DNA of 64,000 nt. Origin: Gammaproteobacteria bacterium. GTDB taxonomy: Bacteria; Pseudomonadota; Gammaproteobacteria; Eutrophobiales; Eutrophobiaceae. This document shows, one piece after another, positions 38,328 through 45,688 of the stretch. A program made the translations under genes and the position numbers. Under the pieces are notes generated by a model. The model ran no database searches. It saw only the letters and a list, made by a program, of their open reading frames with translations, and had not been told where the DNA came from. The stretch spans positions 1 to 64,000 of the forward strand of contig JAJDUB010000014.1 of the NCBI GenBank assembly GCA_022826885.1, written 5' to 3'. Each line of letters opens with the position of its first letter. The stretch's first letter is position 1.

Positions 38328-38844
38328 TGTCCGGTATGAGCGGGTTGGGGATATCGAAAAATTCAATCTCGGCGCTTTTCTGGCCGATACGGGTGAGCCT
38401 GTCCACTTCCCGGATATTGAGATCATGCGGCACCTTGAACTCCCCGAGTTGCTGCATGCCCTTCTCCATTTTTGATTTCGCAGCAATCACGTTTTCATGA
38501 AGCTCCGTGGAATAAGGGAATTGGTAAGACCTGGGACGGGACCTGCCGGAGAGGTCGTCCAGGTCTTTGAGCCAGAGATAGATCATTCCCTCGGCGCCTG
38601 TGACCTTGTCCGGTTGGACGACATCCGCGGAGACCAGGCGAAAGCGTAGCGGGGGTTGTTCTCCGGTCGGCCAGCCCAGCAGGGGAGGAAAGGACAGGTA
38701 CGTGACGACGTACAGGACCGTTGTTATGACTATGGAACCTGCCTTGACTTTCCAGGACCAGTTGGAATACAGGTTGATGCTCAACAGCAACAGCGCAACC
38801 AGTACGTAGGCGGCGATCAATCCGGTAATTCCAAGTGTGTACAT
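38323..38844 (-). CDS. Unknown membrane protein, last gene of the ExbB-like operon
   Basis: 173 aa, not recognised. Two N-terminal membrane helices (about residues 5-25, TGLIAAYVLVALLLLSINLY, and 35-55, GSIVITTVLYVVTYLSF) are followed by a soluble part of ~115 residues, FRLVSADVVQPDKVTGAEG...IYLWLKDLDD, ending in a basic/acidic tail. No catalytic motif is seen. It lies 34 bp after the ExbD-like gene on the same strand, so it is probably a fourth component of that unit. Confidence 0.65.
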   Translation of the reverse strand: MYTLGITGLIAAYVLVALLLLSINLYSNWSWKVKAGSIVITTVLYVVTYLSFPPLLGWPTGEQPPLRFRLVSADVVQPDKVTGAEGMIYLWLKDLDDLSGRSRPRSYQFPYSTELHENVIAAKSKMEKGMQQLGEFKVPHDLNIREVDRLTRIGQKSAEIEFFDIPNPLIPDK

Positions 38845-38878
38845 GTTTTATTCTCCCGGTATGGCCTTGAAGACTGTT

Positions 38879-39472
38879 TTACCCTATGGATACCAGTTGT
38901 TTCGGCAGGAAATTGATGTTCGATACTTTTCCGTCGATGTTGATCCGGAACCTGAACGCGGTTTTTTCCGCCCCGGTTTTTTCCAGGGTGACCGTATCGT
39001 AATAGATGATCTCCAGGGCAGGGTTGACCTTGACCAGGCGCACCTGTACATCCACGGGGTCTTCGGTTTCAGTGGCGTAATAATGCAGGTTGACGATGTA
39101 TTCACCTTTTACCACCCCCCTGATGGTAACGACTTCCTGGTTGAGCGGGTTCTGCAGTTCTTCACCATTGACCAGGATAGTGTCATTCACCAGCCCCCGG
39201 TCGTCACGGTCCAGGTGCAACAGCCCTGCTTCCGGGTTGCGGAACCAGACTACCCTGCCGTCGGGGTCTTCCACCCAGACGTCGATATCATCGGGACTGT
39301 TGTCTTCCCAGGTGATGGTAAGGATATATTCCGCCTTGGGGTCGATGATCCCCGACTTGGCCTCAGGGTTCATGAACATGATTGCCACCAGGAACAGGAA
39401 GGTAAACCCCAGCAGTGCATTGAACAGCAGGTCGGTAAACGGATCGGACTGGTAGCGCTTGTGGTTTTTCAC
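38879..39472 (-). CDS. ExbD/MotB-like single-pass protein with unusual periplasmic domain
   Basis: 197 aa. A short N-terminus, then one membrane helix with an early aspartate (SDPFTDLLFNALLGFTFLFLVAIMFM, residues 9-34); an acidic residue at the start of the helix is the proton-carrying feature of ExbD, TolR and MotB. The periplasmic part lacks an OmpA-type peptidoglycan-binding motif. Instead it has ITWEDNSPDDIDVWVEDPDGRVVWF, similar in style to DUF2135-like beta-sandwich domains, then a strand-rich end. Its ATG overlaps the stop of the ExbB-like gene (4 bp). Motor or channel partner status is inferred. Confidence 0.72.
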   Translation of the reverse strand: MKNHKRYQSDPFTDLLFNALLGFTFLFLVAIMFMNPEAKSGIIDPKAEYILTITWEDNSPDDIDVWVEDPDGRVVWFRNPEAGLLHLDRDDRGLVNDTILVNGEELQNPLNQEVVTIRGVVKGEYIVNLHYYATETEDPVDVQVRLVKVNPALEIIYYDTVTLEKTGAEKTAFRFRINIDGKVSNINFLPKQLVSIG

Positions 39473-40215
39473 GTCAGCCTGGGCAGGATATGCACCTGGG
39501 TCAGGTGTTTGGTGGTGTCGATCAGTTCATCGGCAGCCTGGTCCAGCAGGTGGAACTGGGCTGCAGTCAGGATACTGCACGTCAGTCCGGCGAACGTAGT
39601 GTACAGGGCGGTGCCCATGCCCGAACTCATCTCTTTCAATATGTTCTGCATGGTGGTTACGTCAAAGTCCGTCACGTTCACCACGGAACCGAGCATGAGC
39701 ACGAAACCGATAATCGTACCCAGCAGGCCCAGTTTTATCATGATATCGGTAAAGAACCAGCCCAGGTTATGGGGGTTCTTGAGTCTAGCCTCAAAAACCT
39801 CGATCAGCTCCTTGTTGTTTGTATTGATCGTATTGTTTTCGGCCTGCTCAGTTTCGGCCGGGGCCGACTGCACCCGGTAGAACAGGTCCAGCAGGTAGCG
39901 CGTCAACAGGCAGTCGGGAAGTTTCTCCCTGCTGTCAAGGTAGATCTCATCCTCCTCCACGGAAAGTTCGTGCCGGCGCGCCAGGGCGCATACCTTCTCC
40001 GAGTTGTTTATTTCCACAGAAATAAACCAGACGCGCCGCGCGCAGTAAATGGTGATGATTATGAACATCAGGGTGATCACCCAGGACAATTTGCTGCTGT
40101 CGCCCAGGTACAGCAACAGGAGTATCTTTTCTTTCAGGGCCAGAAACAGCGCGAATCCGATCAGGCTGATCAGCATCAGCCACACCAGCAATAAATGATG
40201 TTCGCCTTTTTTCAT
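39469..40215 (-). CDS. MotA/TolQ/ExbB-like proton channel protein
   Basis: 248 aa with an N-terminal pair of helices (about 8-30 and 40-60), a cytoplasmic region of ~90 residues, and two C-terminal helices carrying family motifs: IKLGLLGTIIGFVLMLGSV and MGTALYTTFAGLTCSILTA (the GLLGTVxG and ALxTTxxGL patterns). These proteins form pentamers around a dimer of the ExbD/MotB-like partner, the next gene. It overlaps the L,D-transpeptidase gene upstream and the ExbD-like gene downstream by 4 bp each. No tonB or tol genes are near, so the driven partner is unknown. Confidence 0.82.
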   Translation of the reverse strand: MKKGEHHLLLVWLMLISLIGFALFLALKEKILLLLYLGDSSKLSWVITLMFIIITIYCARRVWFISVEINNSEKVCALARRHELSVEEDEIYLDSREKLPDCLLTRYLLDLFYRVQSAPAETEQAENNTINTNNKELIEVFEARLKNPHNLGWFFTDIMIKLGLLGTIIGFVLMLGSVVNVTDFDVTTMQNILKEMSSGMGTALYTTFAGLTCSILTAAQFHLLDQAADELIDTTKHLTQVHILPRLT

Positions 40216-40760
40216 TCCCGTATCACCACCTTGGTCCCGAGGGAGATATATTTCCTGAGTTCGTTTATTTCTTCATTGGTAACAGCGATACAGCCTTCAG
40301 TCCAGTTGTGCGCCTCGTGTATCCGGTTTTTCTCGTCGTTCATCAGACCGATGCCGTGGATGCCGATATAGCCTCCCAGCCCGGTATTCTGGGGCGGCAG
40401 GCTGTTTCTCTTGTACGCCAGGACGATCCGCTTGAATTCGGCGGCGGAAATAACTTCATTCCGGTAGCCGCGCCAGGCATCGAGCGGGTTAGGATAATTT
40501 AATTGGATGAAAAAATGAAATTTGCTGTTGGATTTGAAATCAATTGCCCGGTATGTGCCGATAGGGGTTTTATTGTCGCCGGCGCGTATCTTGGTGCCTT
40601 TGCCGCCTCTCCCGTGGGCGATGCTGTAATACCTGATGACTTCTTCATCCTGTTTGACCACCAGGGTGCGGTCTGACTTGCTGATCTCGACAATATACGG
40701 CGCTGCCGGGGCCGCCTGGCAATATACGATCAGGATGATGGCAAACAGGTATTTCATCAA
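40212..40760 (-). CDS. L,D-transpeptidase (YkuD family), periplasmic
   Basis: 182 aa with a signal peptide (MKYLFAIILIVYCQAAPAAP). The YkuD catalytic block is present: YIGIHGIG and, downstream, HNWTEGCIAVTNEEI with the nucleophile Cys at about 157, the equivalent of the usual HGxxx…SxGCIR. The normal Arg after GCI is Ala here. Such enzymes make 3-3 crosslinks in peptidoglycan or attach lipoprotein, others only modify it. It is the first gene of an operon with the MotA/ExbB-like and ExbD-like genes, which links wall remodelling to a proton-driven complex. Confidence 0.85.
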   Translation of the reverse strand: MMKYLFAIILIVYCQAAPAAPYIVEISKSDRTLVVKQDEEVIRYYSIAHGRGGKGTKIRAGDNKTPIGTYRAIDFKSNSKFHFFIQLNYPNPLDAWRGYRNEVISAAEFKRIVLAYKRNSLPPQNTGLGGYIGIHGIGLMNDEKNRIHEAHNWTEGCIAVTNEEINELRKYISLGTKVVIRE

Positions 40761-40776
40761 TTATGTCGGGATACAA

Positions 40777-40789
40777 GGGGTCAGAGTAA
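40777..40789 (+). repeat. Solitary half of the GGGGTCAGAGTAA palindrome
   Basis: Exact copy of the left arm of the element at 4521-4533, followed by AAATTTG; the right arm is missing. It lies between the divergent transpeptidase and kinase genes. Confidence 0.6.
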
Positions 40790-40826
40790 AATTTGTTAAT
40801 AATCTTAAGGTTTCCACGAGGGAAAT

Positions 40827-40859
40827 CAACTGGTTCATTTCAACCAGTTGGGGTATACT
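40827..40859 (+). promoter_or_regulatory. Candidate operator and -10 for the kinase/regulator genes
   Basis: CAACTGGTT (40827-40835) and AACCAGTTG (40842-40850) form a perfect 9-bp inverted repeat with a 6-base gap, immediately followed by TATACT (40854-40859), a likely -10, 10 bases before the ATG at 40869. The repeat would occupy the -35/spacer region. The -35 itself is weak. Confidence 0.5.
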
Positions 40860-40868
40860 GCCGCTTCC

Positions 40869-42329
40869 ATGGCTTATGCTCATAAACGCTCTCTCAGCCA
40901 CCTGCTGCTGGTGCATGAAGTCGCCTTCCTGTTCCTGGTAGCCGTAACCGGCCTGCTTACCGGGTTGTCCGCTTATCTCTGGCAGAAAACGTCCGCAGCG
41001 TCCGTCCGTATCAATAACTCCATTTATTTAAGCGAGCAGTTGCGCGGCGAACTGTATCGGCAATTACAGGAAGTCTCCAGGGCGCGCTGGTCCGGCGATG
41101 AGAATGCACTTGAAGTATATTATGAGTATTCAAGGCGAATTGGCCGCCATTTCAACCAGTTGCGGCGCTCTTCCCTGACCCGGGAGGAAGATGAGGTCGT
41201 ACAGGCGCTACAACTGGCTTACCGGAAGATACAGATAGACATTTACAGGATTTTTGACAATCCCACCACGACGAGCAGGGGTGAGAGGGTGGAGATCCTG
41301 GATTTTCGCAATGCCGAGGCGATGTTTGACGAGTTCGAAGAGAAATACCTGAACCTGAAAGCGTTATATACACAACAACTTCAGGAACTGGAACAGACCA
41401 TCGAACTCTGGACCCGCTATGCGCCGATATTGATCCCCGTGCTGTTCCTGCTGGCCGTCATTATTGTGGCTTTCACCAGCCGGTTTATCCGCAACAGCTT
41501 CGTGCGGCCCATGGCTTCGATCATGGCAGGCGCCACGGTAATCAGCCGCGGCGAACTGGACCACAGGGTTCCCGAGCAGGGCGTGAATGAGGTCGCGGAG
41601 CTGGCAGGCTCCATAAACCGGATGGCCGGTGAGTTGAAAACCAGCCGCGATGCCCTGGTGGAGCATGAACGGCAGGCTGCCCTGGGGAGTCTTATTCCCG
41701 TAGTCGCCCATAATATCCGCAACCCCCTGGCCAGTATCAGGGCCGCCGCACAGGTGCTGGACGACGTTGACGACAAGGCCGAATTGAAGGAAGGCAAGCA
41801 GGCCATCGTCGATACCATAGATCGCCTGGGGCGCTGGGTGAATGCGCTGGTATCCTATCTGCATCCGCTGCAGCCGGTGCTGAGAGATGTCAGTGTCGTT
41901 ACGCTACTGGACGGCGCGCTGGAACTGCTGCAGGCCAGAATTTCCGAAAAAGAACTGGTTGTGCGGGGGGAATACCGGGACGCACCGGTAACGCTGAAGG
42001 TCGACCCCGACCTGATGGAGCAGGCGCTGTACGGGTTGCTGGCCAATGCAGTTGATGCCTCTCCGGATCGCGCCGAACTGTTGATAACGGTAACGGAAGA
42101 ACAACGGTTCGTGACTATCGGTATCCGGGATTACGGTTCGGGCCTGCCGTTCATACCGGAACCGGGCAACCTGGAACCCGGGCCCTCCACCAAGCGCTTC
42201 GGTACCGGTCTGGGAATACCCATTGCATTCAAAATCTGCCAGAGTCACGGCTGGAACCTGGGTTTTGAAGCAGAGGATAACGCCGGAACCCTGGCCAGGA
42301 TTACTGCTCCCAAACACAAACCGGAATAA
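40869..42329 (+). CDS. Membrane sensor histidine kinase
   Basis: 486 aa from the ATG at 40869; an earlier in-frame start at 40848 would precede the probable transcript start. Two transmembrane helices (about residues 14-36 and 190-212) bracket a periplasmic helical sensor domain. A HAMP-like segment follows, then the dimerisation helix with the phosphorylated His in VAHNIRNPLAS (about 280), and an HATPase_c domain with N-box ALYGLLANAVDAS, DYGSGLP and GTGLGIPIA. The arrangement resembles NtrB-type kinases that pair with sigma54 activators. The stop overlaps the start of the regulator gene by one base. The signal is unknown. Confidence 0.93.
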   Translation: MAYAHKRSLSHLLLVHEVAFLFLVAVTGLLTGLSAYLWQKTSAASVRINNSIYLSEQLRGELYRQLQEVSRARWSGDENALEVYYEYSRRIGRHFNQLRRSSLTREEDEVVQALQLAYRKIQIDIYRIFDNPTTTSRGERVEILDFRNAEAMFDEFEEKYLNLKALYTQQLQELEQTIELWTRYAPILIPVLFLLAVIIVAFTSRFIRNSFVRPMASIMAGATVISRGELDHRVPEQGVNEVAELAGSINRMAGELKTSRDALVEHERQAALGSLIPVVAHNIRNPLASIRAAAQVLDDVDDKAELKEGKQAIVDTIDRLGRWVNALVSYLHPLQPVLRDVSVVTLLDGALELLQARISEKELVVRGEYRDAPVTLKVDPDLMEQALYGLLANAVDASPDRAELLITVTEEQRFVTIGIRDYGSGLPFIPEPGNLEPGPSTKRFGTGLGIPIAFKICQSHGWNLGFEAEDNAGTLARITAPKHKPE

Positions 42330-43750
42330 TGCACAGCAACCCACTGATAACGGAAACCGAGGTGCCACTGCTGGAAAAGCGCGTATTGATCATCGAGGAT
42401 GAGAAGGTGTTTGCCGGCGCAGTACGCAAGAGGCTGGCGCGGGCAGGGTATAACGCAGAAGTTGCCGGGAACCTGGCGGAAGGCGCAGCAAAACTCAGAG
42501 AAGCAACGCCTGACCTGCTGTTGCTGGATATGCGTCTGCCCGATGGTTCCGGCCTGGATTTCCTGTCGGGCCTGCAGGATAACGAGGGCAACGCGTTTCC
42601 GGTGCTGGTGATGTCCGCCTACGGGGAGATTGAAGATGCTGTCTCGGCAATGAAAACAGGGGCCTCCGATTACCTGAAAAAGCCGATCGACCTTGATGAA
42701 CTGATGATTACCGTTGAGCAGGTCCTGGAAAAGGATGAACTGTCCAGGAAACTGACCTATTCCAGCAAGCGTGAACAACATGCCCATGAAGGTGTGGAAT
42801 TTCTCGGTGAGAGTCCTGCGGTCACGGCTGTCAGGCAACAGATCGGCCGTTTGAAACACGTGACCGGCGCCGGTATCCCCCCGACCATTCTGATACTTGG
42901 CGAAACCGGCACAGGCAAGGACGTGGTAGCCCGTCTGCTGCACGCCGGCAGCGCCCGCAGGGAACGACCCTTCGTACACGTTGATTGCGCCAGCCTGCCC
43001 AAGGACCTGATCGAAGCCGAACTGTTCGGCCATGAAAAAGGCGCATTCACCAGCGCCCATGCAGCCAGGACGGGTCTGATCGAGGCGGCGGAGGACGGGG
43101 TGTTGTTCATGGACGAAATCGGGGAGTTGCCCATGGATTTACAGGCAAAATTACTGGCCGTGCTGGAGCGCAGGACACTGAGGAAAGTGGGCACCACAAA
43201 GGAACGTCCCGTGGCGGCCTGGATCATCGCGGCCACCAACCGGGATATTGCCGAACTGGTGAACCAAGGGGAATTCCGTTCCGATCTGTATTACCGCCTG
43301 AATGTGCTGTCAATATCGATGCCCCCGTTGCGTGAACGGGGCGACGACATCATATTGCTGGCCGGACATTTTATGAGACAGAACGCCAAGCGCTATGGAA
43401 TCAATTCCATCGGCCTTTCCGCGCAAGCCGTGCAGGCCCTGGGTTCGTATCACTGGCCCGGCAACGTGCGCGAACTGAAACACATGATAGAAAGAGCGGT
43501 ATTATTATCAGGCGGTGGTGAATTATCGCCTGAGGGCCTGTCCCTGACTGCCCATACGCAGCCGGAACCGGGGGCGGGCACACAACTGTCACCCCTCACC
43601 GAAGCTGATATGACACTGGATAACGCAGAACTTATGCTGATAAAAAACGCCCTGGAAAAGTGCAACGGCAATGTTTCAAAAGCGGCCCGGGAACTGGGCA
43701 TCACCCGGATGGCCCTGCGCTACCGGATAAAAAAACATAACCTGGAATAA
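42329..43750 (+). CDS. Sigma54-dependent response regulator (NtrC family)
   Basis: 473 aa with three parts. Receiver domain: LIIEDEKVF and the phospho-acceptor Asp67 in LLLLDMRLPDG. AAA+ domain: Walker A GETGTGKD (about 191), Walker B GVLFMDEIGELP and the arginine finger region FRSDLYYRLNV. A C-terminal Fis-type helix-turn-helix follows (NVSKAARELGITRMALRYRIKKH). The sigma54-contact loop reads GAFTSA at about residues 238-243 instead of the near-invariant GAFTGA. No -24/-12 promoter was noticed in the window, so its targets are not clear. Confidence 0.93.
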   Translation: MHSNPLITETEVPLLEKRVLIIEDEKVFAGAVRKRLARAGYNAEVAGNLAEGAAKLREATPDLLLLDMRLPDGSGLDFLSGLQDNEGNAFPVLVMSAYGEIEDAVSAMKTGASDYLKKPIDLDELMITVEQVLEKDELSRKLTYSSKREQHAHEGVEFLGESPAVTAVRQQIGRLKHVTGAGIPPTILILGETGTGKDVVARLLHAGSARRERPFVHVDCASLPKDLIEAELFGHEKGAFTSAHAARTGLIEAAEDGVLFMDEIGELPMDLQAKLLAVLERRTLRKVGTTKERPVAAWIIAATNRDIAELVNQGEFRSDLYYRLNVLSISMPPLRERGDDIILLAGHFMRQNAKRYGINSIGLSAQAVQALGSYHWPGNVRELKHMIERAVLLSGGGELSPEGLSLTAHTQPEPGAGTQLSPLTEADMTLDNAELMLIKNALEKCNGNVSKAARELGITRMALRYRIKKHNLE

Positions 43751-43762
43751 CCGGAGAGAAAT

Positions 43763-44065
43763 ATGAACGACGATACTAAACAGGCAGTCGAAGCGGCCAC
43801 GTTCCGGCACCTGGTCGAGTACCTGCGGGAACACACGGAGGTGCAGAACATAGACCTGATGAACCTGGCCGGCTTCTGCCGTAACTGCCTGTCGAAATGG
43901 TACCGGGCGGCCGCCGAGGAGCGCGGCGTGGACCTGGACTATGAGCAGGCCCGTGAAATCATCTACGGCATGCCCTACGGGGAATGGAAAGACAGGCACC
44001 AGCAGGAAGCGACCCGGGAACAGGCAGAGGCCTACGCCGCCCGCCAGGAGCAGGGGCAGGGCTAG
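43763..44065 (+). CDS. DUF1244 family protein
   Basis: A 100-aa soluble helical protein. The segment MNLAGFCRNCLSKWYRAAAEERGVDLDYEQAREIIYGMPYGEWK is the core of the DUF1244 family, small proteins of unknown function common in proteobacteria; the CRNC pair may bind a metal or form a disulfide. It ends in a Glu/Gln-rich tail. It begins 12 bp after the regulator gene, so it may be co-transcribed, and it converges on the MarR gene with a 4-bp overlap. Confidence 0.85.
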   Translation: MNDDTKQAVEAATFRHLVEYLREHTEVQNIDLMNLAGFCRNCLSKWYRAAAEERGVDLDYEQAREIIYGMPYGEWKDRHQQEATREQAEAYAARQEQGQG

Positions 44066-44562
44066 GCCTGTCCCCTGAGTTCCTCGACGGATTCCTTTAC
44101 CTTTGCCAGCAGGCCGGTGAACATGTCACTGTCATCGGGTGTCATGTCGTTGAATAACTTGTCCAGCAGGCTCTCGTATTCCAGCTCCATTTCCTTGTAT
44201 GTCCTGCGTCCTTTCTCGGTCAGGGTCACCACGAAGGAACGCCGGTCCGTGGGCGTCGGCTCGCGCCGGATGAAGCCGTCTTCCGATAATCTTTCGGCTA
44301 TCCCGGTAACATTCCCCTTGGACACCATCAGCCAGTGTGACAGTTCGCTCATGGTCAGCCCGTCCGCGACCCGGTCCAGGGCCGACAGGACTTCAAAGCG
44401 GGGCAGGGTCATATCGAATTTTTCCCGCAACATGGCGCGAATTTCCTGTTCGACCATCTGCGTACACGACACTATGCGCAACCATAACCTCAGCCCCTCT
44501 TTTTCATGAGGGATATGTTCGAGTCTCTGTTCGACTACATGTAAGCGATTTGCCATGTTCAA
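44062..44562 (-). CDS. MarR-family transcriptional regulator
   Basis: 166 aa with the winged helix-turn-helix of MarR proteins: FDMTLPRFEVLSALDRVADGLTMSELSHWLMVSKGNVTGIAERLSEDGFIRREPTPTDRRSFVVTLTEKG, where the recognition helix is VSKGNVTGIAERL and the wing DRRS. Flanking helices would dimerise. It is divergent from aapJ with 53 bp between them, which suggests control of the amino-acid transporter or itself; its ligand is unknown. Confidence 0.92.
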   Translation of the reverse strand: MNMANRLHVVEQRLEHIPHEKEGLRLWLRIVSCTQMVEQEIRAMLREKFDMTLPRFEVLSALDRVADGLTMSELSHWLMVSKGNVTGIAERLSEDGFIRREPTPTDRRSFVVTLTEKGRRTYKEMELEYESLLDKLFNDMTPDDSDMFTGLLAKVKESVEELRGQA

Positions 44563-44577
44563 TTTCCGGTTGTTTTC

Positions 44578-44589
44578 GATAATATTATC
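44578..44589. promoter_or_regulatory. Palindrome in the marR/aapJ divergent promoter region
   Basis: GATAATATTATC, a perfect 12-bp AT-rich palindrome midway between the divergent marR and aapJ starts. MarR proteins usually bind such short AT-rich palindromes, so it is the best candidate operator; it could also simply contain a -10. Confidence 0.45.
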
Positions 44590-44615
44590 TTACATCCTGA
44601 CTTGAAACCAAAACC

Positions 44616-45635
44616 ATGGACATGACCAGTATCAAATCAACATGTTTGTCCGGGATGGTACTCCTGGTTTTCGCCGCCTGGCAGGCAGCGGGCGCGGGCA
44701 CGCTGGAACAGGTAAGAGAACGGGGAAAACTGCGTTGCGGCATTGTCGAAAGCAGTCCCGGTTTCAGCAGTATCGATGATTCCGGGCAAAGGGTCGGGTT
44801 TGACATCGACCATTGCAAGACCATATCGGCTGCCATATTCGGTGATATCAGGATCGAATACGTCCCGGTAACCCCGCATACTGTTTTCACCCTGTTGCAG
44901 TCCGGCGAGATAGATATTTTCCCGGACGGCGCCACCTGGTCATTCATCCGCGACGTATCCCTGGGCCTTGATTACACCGGGGTCTACCTGTACGCCGGGC
45001 AGGGGTTCGTGGTGCGCAGGGATACGGAGGTAAGATCGCTCAGGGACCTGGACGGGGCGACCATCTGCATCGCCCAGGGCACCACCCTGGAGCAGAACAT
45101 AGCCGATTATTTTTCCGCCAACGGAATGGCGTATACACCCGTCACCTTCGCCGACATAGATAAAGGATTGCAGGCGTATTACGCCGACCGTTGCGACGCG
45201 TTCACCAACGAGCGCCTCTCCACGGCCGGGCGCATTGCCAACTGGCCGGACCGGGACGAGCACCTGATCCTGGACGAGGTCATCTCGAAGGAACCCTTCG
45301 CCGCGCTGGTGCGCCAGGACGACCCGCGCTGGCGCGATATCGCGCTCTGGTCGTTCAATGTCCGTTTTGCCGCCGAGGAATTCGGTATCAACCAGGACAA
45401 CGTGGATACAGTACGGGAAAATTCCCCGAATGCTGAAATCCAGCGCCTGCTGGGAGTACATGGCGGGTTCGGGGAGAAACTGGGCCTTTCCAATGACTGG
45501 GCGTACCACATAATCAGGCTGGTGGGGAACTACAATGATATGTGGGAAAGAAACTTTGCTCCGCTGGGCGTGAAGAGAGGGTTGAACGCAAGCTGGAAGG
45601 ATGGCGGCCTGCATTCGGCGCTGCCGTTCCGGTGA
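44616..45635 (+). CDS. aapJ: General amino-acid ABC transporter, periplasmic binding protein (AapJ-like)
   Basis: 339 aa with a signal peptide (residues about 1-27, ending QAAGAG). The mature start LEQVRERGKLRCGIVESSPGFSSIDDSGQRVGFDIDHCKTIS is typical of the AapJ/BztA group of polar amino-acid binding proteins, as are GATICIAQGTTLEQNIADYF and the long C-terminal part ending LNASWKDGGL. It binds amino acids in the periplasm for the permeases encoded next. It lacks an adjoining ATPase gene on this strand; that gene is convergent at 49610-50359. Confidence 0.92.
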   Translation: MDMTSIKSTCLSGMVLLVFAAWQAAGAGTLEQVRERGKLRCGIVESSPGFSSIDDSGQRVGFDIDHCKTISAAIFGDIRIEYVPVTPHTVFTLLQSGEIDIFPDGATWSFIRDVSLGLDYTGVYLYAGQGFVVRRDTEVRSLRDLDGATICIAQGTTLEQNIADYFSANGMAYTPVTFADIDKGLQAYYADRCDAFTNERLSTAGRIANWPDRDEHLILDEVISKEPFAALVRQDDPRWRDIALWSFNVRFAAEEFGINQDNVDTVRENSPNAEIQRLLGVHGGFGEKLGLSNDWAYHIIRLVGNYNDMWERNFAPLGVKRGLNASWKDGGLHSALPFR

Positions 45636-45645
45636 CAGGAGAGCA

Positions 45646-45669
45646 GGGGACGGATTTGAAATCCGCCCC
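45646..45669. repeat. Palindrome, GGGGACGGATT type
   Basis: GGGGACGGATT and its near-complement AATCCGCCCC around TGA, between aapJ and aapQ. It is a variant of the element at 63187. A hairpin here could lower transcription into the permease genes relative to the binding protein, a common need in ABC operons. Confidence 0.7.
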
Positions 45670-45688
45670 GGAGAATTGAGAGCAGGAT

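Noticed and set aside
39469-40760. ExbB/ExbD-like pair considered as a Zorya anti-phage system
   Set aside because: The channel protein has no long coiled-coil tail, the partner no OmpA-like domain, and no helicase or nuclease gene is adjacent.
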